Position numbers and translations under genes: made by a program
Assembly (NCBI GenBank): GCA_017646185.1
Contig: JAGCNA010000141.1
Span: forward strand, 1 to 5,295
Direction: 5' to 3'
Source of the DNA: Clostridia bacterium
GTDB taxonomy: Bacteria; Bacillota; Clostridia; Oscillospirales; CAG-382
DNA: 5,295 nt
In this document: piece after piece, positions 1-5,295 of the stretch
Numbering within the stretch: position 1 is the first letter of the stretch
Layout of the letters: each line of letters opens with the position of its first letter
Notes under the pieces: model-generated
What the model was told of the DNA's origin: nothing
Database searches by the model: none
Seen by the model: only the letters and a program-made list of their open reading frames with translations

Positions 1-9
1 CGACCGTCT

Positions 10-59
10 GGGCAAGATCAATTCATTAACGAACTGATTTTGCCCGTTTTTTTATTTTT
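10..59 (+). terminator. Intrinsic terminator or attenuator upstream of pflB
   Basis: The arms at 10-24 and 31-45 form a 15-position stem around the 6-nt loop ATTAAC. The stem has one G-T wobble (16/39) and one A-C mismatch (21/34), with GGGCAA paired to TTGCCC at its base. A T-rich tract (47-53 and 55-59, broken by one A) follows directly. This is the classic rho-independent layout. It may end transcription of a gene lying to the left of the window. Because it stops only about 30 bp before the pflB start, it could also act as an attenuator in a pflB leader. The sequence alone does not decide between these. Confidence 0.85.
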
Positions 60-66
60 CGGGCAA
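40..66 (+). repeat. Alternative hairpin sharing the terminator's 3' arm
   Basis: TTGCCCG at 40-46 is perfectly complementary to CGGGCAA at 60-66, giving a 7-bp stem around a 13-nt T-rich loop. The heptamer GGGCAAG occurs twice, at 10-16 and 61-67, so the middle TTGCCC segment can pair with either copy. The two foldings exclude each other at the base of the terminator stem. The second copy is transcribed after the T-tract, so this fold can only form in read-through RNA. It may be a stability or processing element, or a chance repeat. Confidence 0.5.
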
Positions 67-76
67 GTTTCAGAGT

Positions 77-82
77 AAGGAG
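77..82 (+). promoter_or_regulatory. Ribosome binding site of pflB
   Basis: AAGGAG lies 9 nt before the ATG at 92, which is near-ideal Shine-Dalgarno sequence and spacing. It fixes the pflB start and predicts efficient translation. It contrasts with pflA, which has no such site, and with the lipoprotein gene, which has only a weak GAGAG. Confidence 0.9.
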
Positions 83-91
83 TCAGAAAAA

Positions 92-2323
92 ATGGAACAC
101 ACAAATTGGAACGGCTTTAAAGCCGGAAAATGGCAAAACGAGATCAACGTAAGAGATTTTATTCAGACAAACTACGCGGAATACACCGGTGACGAAAGCT
201 TTCTTGAAGGCGCAACGGAGCGTACGAACGCACTTATGGCAAAGGTGCAGGAGCTTTTTGCGCAGGAGCGTAAAAACGGCGGTGTTTTGGATATCGACAC
301 GGAAACCGTTTCCTCTCTTACCAGCTACGCACCCGGATATATTGATAAAGATAACGAGCTTATTTTCGGTATGCAGACCGACAGCCCTTTGAAAAGAGGA
401 GTTAACCCCTTTGGCGGTATTCGTATGGCAAGACAAGCCTGCGCCGCATACGGTTACAGATTGAGCGACAAGGTGGAAAACGAATTCAAATTCCGTACCA
501 CCCATAATGACGGCGTTTTCCGTGTTTATACCGAGGAAATGAGAAAAGCACGTAAGTGCCACGTTATTACCGGTCTGCCCGACGCATACGGAAGAGGACG
601 TATTATAGGCGATTACCGCCGCGTCGCTCTTTACGGTGTTGACAGACTTATACAGCAAAAGCTGGAAGACAAAAACAAGCTTGCCGAAGCGGATTTCACC
701 GTTGAAAGCGCAAGACAGAGCGAAGAATTGTTCCAGCAGATAGCCTTCCTCGGATATATGAAGGAAATGGCTGCAATGTACGGCTTTGATATAAGCGAGC
801 CTGCAAAGAACGCAAAGGAAGCTATACAGTGGACGTATTTTGCATATCTCGGCGCTATAAAAGAGCAAAACGGCGCCGCAATGTCACTGGGCAGAGTAAG
901 CAGCTTCTTTGATATTTATATTGAGCGTGATATTAAAAACGGTATACTTGACGAAAAGGGCGCTCAGGAGCTTATGGACGATTTTGTTATTAAGCTTCGT
1001 ATTGCCCGCCATCTCCGCACTCCCGAATACAACGAGCTGTTCGGCGGAGATCCTATGTGGATAACCGAAGCTGTGGGCGGTATGGGCAATGACGGCAGAA
1101 CCTTGGTTACCAAGAGCTCTTTCCGTATGCTCAACACCCTTTATACTCTGGGCTCTTCTCCCGAACCCAACCTTACCGTGCTTTGGTCTACCCGTCTGCC
1201 CGAAGGCTTTAAGCGTTTTTGCGCAAAGGTTTCTGCGGATACAGACTCTATCCAGTACGAAAACGATGAGGTAATGCGTCCTCACCACGGTGATGATTAT
1301 GCTATCGCCTGCTGTGTTTCCGCAATGGAGATAGGCAAGCAGATGCAGTTCTTCGGCGCAAGATGCAACCTTGCAAAGCTTTTGCTTATTGCGATCAACG
1401 GCGGCTTTGACACTACAAGCGGTATTCATATCGGTCCCCAGATGCCCGTTATGGAGGGTGAAACTCTGGATTACGATGCCGTAAAGGAAAGATTTGATAT
1501 TTACGTTGAATGGCTGAGCAAGCTTTACGTAAACACCATGAACCTTATCCACTATATGCACGATAAATACGCATACGAAAAGACCCAGATGGCACTTCAC
1601 GATACCGACGTAAAACGTCTTATGGCGTTTGGTGTTGCAGGTTTTTCCGTTGTTGCAGACTCACTCAGCGCATTCAAGTTTGCAAAGGTACAGCCTATTA
1701 AGGACGAGATGGGCTATATCGTAGAATTTAAGACCGAAGGCGATTTCCCCAAATACGGTAACGATGATGACCGTGTTGACCTTATTGCAAGAGACGTGGC
1801 ACATCAGGTAATAACCGAGCTGCGCAAGACTCCCGCTTACCGCAATGCGGAACACACCCTTTCCGTGCTTACCATTACCTCCAACGTAATGTACGGCAAA
1901 AATACGGGCGCTACTCCCGACGGAAGAAAAGCCGGCGCACCCTTTGCACCCGGCGCAAACCCCATGCACAACCGTGAGGAAAACGGAGCGCTTGCTTCCC
2001 TTAACTCTGTGGCAAAGATACGCTATGAGGACTGCCGTGACGGTATTTCCAACACATTCTCCATTACACCCGATGCATTGGGCAAAACCGAGGATGAGCG
2101 TACGACCAACCTTGTTTCCATACTGGACGGTTATTTTGCAAAGAACGCCCACCACATAAACATAAACGTGCTTAACAGAGAAACTCTGATAAAAGCTTAT
2201 GAAAACCCCGATGATTACCCCAACCTTACCATACGTGTTTCCGGCTACGCTGTAAACTTTAACAAGCTTTCCCGCGAACAGCAGAAAGAGGTTATAAGCC
2301 GTACCTTCCACCAGTGCGTATGA
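92..2323 (+). CDS. pflB: Formate C-acetyltransferase (pyruvate formate-lyase)
   Basis: Cytosolic glycyl-radical enzyme that converts pyruvate and CoA into acetyl-CoA and formate in anaerobic fermentation. The 743-residue product is close to the usual family length (E. coli about 760). Visible landmarks are the PFL domain over most of the protein, with LPDAYGRGRIIGDYRR near residues 165-180, and DPMWITEAVGG with Trp323, matching E. coli Trp333. The catalytic pair Cys407-Cys408 sits in DYAIACCVSAM and corresponds to Cys418-Cys419 of E. coli. The substrate-site Arg424 is in FFGARCNLAK, equivalent to Arg435. The C-terminal glycyl-radical motif RVSGYAVNF has Gly718 as the radical site. All key residues that distinguish a true PFL from glycerol or choline lyases (the double Cys) are present. 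The ATG is set by AAGGAG at 77-82. The stop overlaps the pflA start, so the two genes form an operon. The gene appears intact and ordinary. Confidence 0.98.
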   Translation: MEHTNWNGFKAGKWQNEINVRDFIQTNYAEYTGDESFLEGATERTNALMAKVQELFAQERKNGGVLDIDTETVSSLTSYAPGYIDKDNELIFGMQTDSPLKRGVNPFGGIRMARQACAAYGYRLSDKVENEFKFRTTHNDGVFRVYTEEMRKARKCHVITGLPDAYGRGRIIGDYRRVALYGVDRLIQQKLEDKNKLAEADFTVESARQSEELFQQIAFLGYMKEMAAMYGFDISEPAKNAKEAIQWTYFAYLGAIKEQNGAAMSLGRVSSFFDIYIERDIKNGILDEKGAQELMDDFVIKLRIARHLRTPEYNELFGGDPMWITEAVGGMGNDGRTLVTKSSFRMLNTLYTLGSSPEPNLTVLWSTRLPEGFKRFCAKVSADTDSIQYENDEVMRPHHGDDYAIACCVSAMEIGKQMQFFGARCNLAKLLLIAINGGFDTTSGIHIGPQMPVMEGETLDYDAVKERFDIYVEWLSKLYVNTMNLIHYMHDKYAYEKTQMALHDTDVKRLMAFGVAGFSVVADSLSAFKFAKVQPIKDEMGYIVEFKTEGDFPKYGNDDDRVDLIARDVAHQVITELRKTPAYRNAEHTLSVLTITSNVMYGKNTGATPDGRKAGAPFAPGANPMHNREENGALASLNSVAKIRYEDCRDGISNTFSITPDALGKTEDERTTNLVSILDGYFAKNAHHININVLNRETLIKAYENPDDYPNLTIRVSGYAVNFNKLSREQQKEVISRTFHQCV

Positions 2324-3024
2324 CGGGAAGAGTTAATTCCATACAAAGTCTGGGCACGGTAGACGGACCGGGAGTACGGTTTGTTGTATTTTTTCAAGGC
2401 TGTAATCTGCGGTGCAAGTGCTGTCATAACCCCGATACGTGGGATACGGCAGGCGGCAAGGAATATTCGGCGGAGGAGATAGTAAACAAAGCTATCCGCT
2501 ATAAAGAATATTTCGGCGCCGAGGGGGGGATAACCCTTTCGGGCGGAGAGCCTATTTTGCAAGCCGGGTTTGCAACCGAAATTTTTGAAAAATGCAAAGA
2601 AAAGGGCATAAACACCTGCCTTGATACATCGGGAAGTATATTAAACGAAAAGGTGAAAAAGCTTCTTTCCGTTACGGACAGAGTGCTGCTTGACTATAAA
2701 TATACCGACGATGCTTCCTACCGCCAAAACGTTGGATGCGGAATACAGCAGGTAGAGGATTTTTTGGCGTATCTTAATTCCCAAAATATTCCCGTCACCT
2801 TGCGTCAGGTTATAATTCCCACTGTAAACGATACGGAGGAAAACGCCCTTAAATTAAAAGAGGTAATACAAAAATACCCCTGCGTGGATAAAACAGAGCT
2901 TCTTCCCTTCCGCAAAATATGTTCGGTAAAATACGATAATATGGGTATCCCCTTCCCCTTCGGAGAAATGGATACACCCAGTGATGCTTTAATGAAATCC
3001 CTTAACGCATTACTTGAAAATTAA
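2320..3024 (+). CDS. pflA: Pyruvate formate-lyase activating enzyme (radical SAM)
   Basis: Cytosolic radical-SAM enzyme that uses a [4Fe-4S] cluster and S-adenosylmethionine to abstract hydrogen from the PflB glycine (Gly718 here). The 234-residue product has the usual family length (about 235-250). It begins MTGRVNSIQSLGTVDGPG, the hallmark N-terminus. The cluster cysteines are Cys28, Cys32 and Cys35 (CNLRCKCC, a CxxxCxxC motif), followed by HNPDTW. The SAM-binding GGITLSGGEP, then LDTSG, LLDYKY, RQVIIPTVND and LLPF follow in the expected order. The ATG at 2320 overlaps the pflB stop as ATGA. A GTG two codons earlier is possible but less likely, because the family normally starts at this point. 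No Shine-Dalgarno lies at the proper distance, so translation is probably coupled to pflB, which would suit an activator needed in small amounts (inference). No terminator follows. Confidence 0.97.
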   Translation: MTGRVNSIQSLGTVDGPGVRFVVFFQGCNLRCKCCHNPDTWDTAGGKEYSAEEIVNKAIRYKEYFGAEGGITLSGGEPILQAGFATEIFEKCKEKGINTCLDTSGSILNEKVKKLLSVTDRVLLDYKYTDDASYRQNVGCGIQQVEDFLAYLNSQNIPVTLRQVIIPTVNDTEENALKLKEVIQKYPCVDKTELLPFRKICSVKYDNMGIPFPFGEMDTPSDALMKSLNALLEN

Positions 3025-3055
3025 AAAAATATATAAAAAAGAGAGCGTATCTGTT

Positions 3056-3127
3056 ATGAAGAAAAACGTTTTTTTCAGGATTGTTTCACTTGTGCTTTTA
3101 CTCGCCTTGGGCCTTATTGCTTCCTGC
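3056..3127 (+). other. Lipoprotein signal peptide through lipobox Cys24
   Basis: The first 24 codons encode a Sec-type type II signal peptide: positive n-region (Lys2, Lys3, Arg8), a hydrophobic core rich in Leu and Val at 9-20, and lipobox I21-A22-S23-C24. Family rules predict cleavage before Cys24 and lipid attachment, which places the mature protein on the outer face of the cytoplasmic membrane. The following Glu-Gly-Lys-Gly-Gly stretch is a typical flexible tether. Confidence 0.85.
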
Positions 3128-5295
3128 GAAGGAAAAGGCGGGGAAAGTGTGCCCGACGAAAGCAACGACGTTTCCGAGCAGGACGCTCCTTCTTTTGTTC
3201 TGAGCGAAACCGTGGCTGAAATAAAGGGCTATATGACCAAGGAAATTGACCGAAGCCTTAAGGTGAAAAATGTCTTCAGCGCACTTAAATACACCCCCAG
3301 CCGACCCTCCGACAGTTATTACAACGATTCCGCCTGCCAAAAGCTTACCGACGGAATGTATATGGACTTGGTATACGCTCCCCACATTTACGCAGGTTGG
3401 AACGGCGGTACGGCGCTTGATATCACCTTCGATATGGGAGATTCGGAGCATGCCATTGCCGATATTTACATTGGCTGTTACAAAAACAATTCTTCCGGTG
3501 CGGCACTTCCCTGGAACGTAACCGTAAAGGTTTCGGATGACGGCGAAAACTACACCAAAGTAGGAAAGATATCAAGCCCCGCAGACACGGAGCAAAGCGG
3601 AAAATATACTTATAATTTTTCTTTCCCCAAGGCGGTAACGGCGCGGTATATTAAGATATGCTTTTCCGGTCAAGGCGGGAATATGCTGTTTATTGACGAA
3701 ATAGCCGCATACGAATACTGCGAAGACGGGGATATCTACAACACATTGGGTACTTGGGCGGATTGTCTTTACCCCGTTACGGATTTTTACGGATACGACC
3801 TTAACACGGGTGCGTCCCAAGTTACCGTAAGCCCCGATGATGCGGATTACGATACTCTGCAAAATCTTGCCAAATTAAAGGGCGTGGATTTTCAGATACA
3901 GCATTTTGACCCGATCATAAAAAACCATTCAAACAGCGGAATGGATAAAATATCTCTGCTTACCGACGGAAAGCTGCACGGAAGCCATGATAAGGATTAC
4001 TTTATATTTTACCGAGGCGCAGGACGGCACGTGATTGCCGATCTGGGAGAGATAATGGCGGTGCAGGGATGCACACTGTCCTTTATGGATAAATACACCT
4101 GGGGAATTTCCACCCCGCCCGTATACTACGTAAGCCTGAGCGAAAACGGCACCGATTGGGTTACGGTATTTGCAGAGCACAACCCCGAATACGGTCTTGC
4201 CGAAAAGGGCAACGATACGAAAAATATTGAGTTTGAAGCGGGGTTCCTTGCCAGATACGTACGCATAACCTTCCCCACCGTGCCCGATAACAGCATATCC
4301 AGCTCGGTTTATATGGGTGAATTGGAAATTTGGGGCAAAAAGAACACCTCGGGTGCGGTTAAAGCGTTTGAGCCCGAAGGTCTGATTTACGGCACCTATC
4401 CCGATGCGGAAAAGCTTGGTGTCAACGATATATTGTTCACCTGCATTACCGACGGATACGGAAAAGTGTGCGAGGACGCACACGTGCTGACCTTGGAAAA
4501 CGCATACAAATATATTGCCCACCGTGATAAAGCGGGCAGTGCTGTGGGTGTTTTGTTCGATTCCCTTGCTTTTACCACCAGAGGATCCCTCAATTCCCAT
4601 CCCGACAGAAACGAAAGCACAGAGTGGTTTTATTCCGAGCTGTTCCGCGAAGGGGTAAATCTTGATGCAACAGATAAAGCCAAGGGTATGCTTAACGAGG
4701 CGCTGGGCACGGACGATAAGGAAAAGATATGGATATCCGTTAACTGCCCTGCCATAGGAGAAATTTATAACGGAAAAGAAATACTTACCGCCGAGGATTA
4801 TATTGCTTGTCTGAAATGGCAGGCAGACGAGGCGATACGCAGATTTAACGAAAAGGGTTACGAAAACCTGCAGCTGATAGGTTTTTACTGGCAATCCGAA
4901 AACATACGCCCCAACGTTCATTCTCCTGACGATGCCTACGACAAGGAAGCAATTATTGCCTTTAACGAATACTTGCATTCTTTAGGATATATGTCCCTCT
5001 GGTGCCCGTATTATAATCAGGTGAAAGGTATATGGCACAGCAACTATTACGGCTTTGATATCACCTGCTGGCAGCCCAACCGTATGTTTGACCCTACCGA
5101 CCCCAACAGGCTTTACACCATTTCACAGCTGGCAAAGCTTTACGGCGTGGGAATTGAAATAGAGATAGACACCTTTGAGCAAAGTAAGCAGACCTTTGAA
5201 ATGTACAGAGAATATCTTAACGCAGGGTTTGAGCACGGCTTTATAAATTCGGTAAATGCATACTACCAAGGAGCTATTCCCGGAGCGTATATCAG
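3056..5295 (+). CDS. DUF4855-type surface lipoprotein, 3' truncated by window
   Basis: Open from ATG 3056 to the window edge: 746 codons plus two bases, no stop seen. The N-terminus is a lipoprotein signal: basic MKKN, a hydrophobic run at residues 9-22, and the lipobox IASC with Cys24 as the predicted lipid-anchored residue. A polar, acidic linker follows (25-70). Residues about 72-221 and 296-428 each look like a discoidin (F5/8 type C-like) beta-sandwich: LTDG near the start, DITFDMG or VIADLGE, then VSDDGENY or LSENGTDW, then ARYIKI or ARYVRITF, and closing EIAAYEY or ELEIWG. From about 442 on, the sequence resembles the uncharacterised DUF4855 domain, recognised from memory by GVLFDSLAFTTRG, LIGFYWQSE and AYYQGAIPGAY. 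A glycan-binding or glycosidase-like surface role is inferred, not known. The start has only a weak GAGAG site at 3041-3045. The gene begins 31 bp after pflA with no terminator between, so read-through from pfl is plausible. It could equally be an unrelated gene with its own unseen promoter. Confidence 0.9.
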   Translation, partial: MKKNVFFRIVSLVLLLALGLIASCEGKGGESVPDESNDVSEQDAPSFVLSETVAEIKGYMTKEIDRSLKVKNVFSALKYTPSRPSDSYYNDSACQKLTDGMYMDLVYAPHIYAGWNGGTALDITFDMGDSEHAIADIYIGCYKNNSSGAALPWNVTVKVSDDGENYTKVGKISSPADTEQSGKYTYNFSFPKAVTARYIKICFSGQGGNMLFIDEIAAYEYCEDGDIYNTLGTWADCLYPVTDFYGYDLNTGASQVTVSPDDADYDTLQNLAKLKGVDFQIQHFDPIIKNHSNSGMDKISLLTDGKLHGSHDKDYFIFYRGAGRHVIADLGEIMAVQGCTLSFMDKYTWGISTPPVYYVSLSENGTDWVTVFAEHNPEYGLAEKGNDTKNIEFEAGFLARYVRITFPTVPDNSISSSVYMGELEIWGKKNTSGAVKAFEPEGLIYGTYPDAEKLGVNDILFTCITDGYGKVCEDAHVLTLENAYKYIAHRDKAGSAVGVLFDSLAFTTRGSLNSHPDRNESTEWFYSELFREGVNLDATDKAKGMLNEALGTDDKEKIWISVNCPAIGEIYNGKEILTAEDYIACLKWQADEAIRRFNEKGYENLQLIGFYWQSENIRPNVHSPDDAYDKEAIIAFNEYLHSLGYMSLWCPYYNQVKGIWHSNYYGFDITCWQPNRMFDPTDPNRLYTISQLAKLYGVGIEIEIDTFEQSKQTFEMYREYLNAGFEHGFINSVNAYYQGAIPGAYI
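4379..5295 (+). other. DUF4855-like domain, putative TIM barrel (partial)
   Basis: Residues 442-746 show eight successive short hydrophobic strands, each followed by polar or aromatic residues: ILFTCIT (459-465), GVLFD (498-502), IWISVN (558-563), LIGFYWQSE (607-615), MSLWCPY (646-652), FDITCW (667-672), VGIEIEID (698-705) and FINSVNAYY (729-737). This spacing fits an alpha/beta barrel. Glu615 closes strand 4, and Glu701, Glu703 and Asp705 lie at the end of strand 7. The strand assignment was made by eye. The domain may continue past the window edge. Confidence 0.55.

Noticed and set aside
26..56. Possible promoter overlapping the terminator (TTAACG, 19-nt spacer, TTTATT)
   Set aside because: Each box matches only four of six consensus bases and the spacer is long; the T-rich element is better explained as the terminator tract.
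1310..1315. Possibility that the 92-2323 product is a choline, glycerol or other glycyl-radical lyase
   Set aside because: The adjacent Cys407-Cys408 pair and the pyruvate-site landmarks Trp323 and Arg424 are specific to pyruvate formate-lyase; the other lyases have a single Cys followed by a different context.
83..2311. Three long minus-strand frames (83-868, 884-1600, 1661-2311) opposite pflB
   Set aside because: They mirror a highly conserved PFL coding sequence and have Cys/Val/His-rich translations without family features, as expected for antisense shadows.
2314..2319. GTG at 2314 as an alternative pflA start
   Set aside because: It adds only Met-Arg before the family-typical N-terminus, while the ATG at 2320 gives the common ATGA overlap and the expected start of the conserved region.
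3007..3042. Possible promoter before the lipoprotein gene (TTGAAA at 3014, TATAAA at 3032)
   Set aside because: The spacer is only 12 nt, and no better -35 sits 16-18 nt before the TATATA/TATAAA sequences. The region is simply AT-rich, so it cannot be called.
189..3521. Short + strand frames at 189-392, 1089-1274, 1944-2159 and 3270-3521
   Set aside because: Each is nested out of frame within a well-supported gene, with low-quality translations and no ribosome binding site.
3929..4978. A 349-codon open frame on the minus strand inside the lipoprotein gene
   Set aside because: It lies wholly antisense to a frame with clear signal peptide and domain structure, and its translation shows no recognisable domain. 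It is a by-product of codon choice on the + strand.

Overview
The window looks like an anaerobic, fermentative Gram-positive bacterium, most plausibly an uncultured gut-type member of the Clostridia. The grounds are a Firmicutes-like pyruvate formate-lyase pair, an AAGGAG ribosome binding site, moderate base composition, and a lipoprotein whose Cys-anchored architecture is common in carbohydrate-foraging Clostridia. This placement is inferred from style and not proven.

Layout: all genes are on the + strand and tightly packed. Positions 1-91 hold a strong intrinsic-terminator-like hairpin with a T-tract, a second copy of the hairpin's 5' arm just after that tract, and a good ribosome binding site. 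Then come pflB (92-2323, complete, formate C-acetyltransferase) and pflA (2320-3024, complete, its radical-SAM activating enzyme), joined by an ATGA stop/start overlap. After a 31-bp AT-rich gap without a terminator, a large lipoprotein gene begins at 3056 and runs off the right edge (746 codons visible). No RNA genes, mobile elements or CRISPR repeats were seen, and no gap between genes exceeds 100 bp.

How the genes work together: PflA installs the glycyl radical on PflB under anaerobic conditions. PflB then splits pyruvate with CoA into acetyl-CoA and formate, the central step of mixed-acid fermentation. The third gene is unrelated by sequence. It encodes an exported, lipid-anchored protein with two discoidin-like beta-sandwich modules followed by a domain I assign to the DUF4855 type. 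Read as secondary structure, that domain looks like a TIM barrel with acidic residues at the ends of strands 4 and 7, where clan GH-A glycosidases carry their catalytic pair. It may be a cell-surface glycan-active protein that is co-transcribed with, or merely sits next to, the fermentation genes.

Most of the window is an ordinary pfl operon. The parts worth a second look are the uncharacterised surface protein and the unusual leader, where the terminator sits immediately before pflB with little room for a separate promoter.
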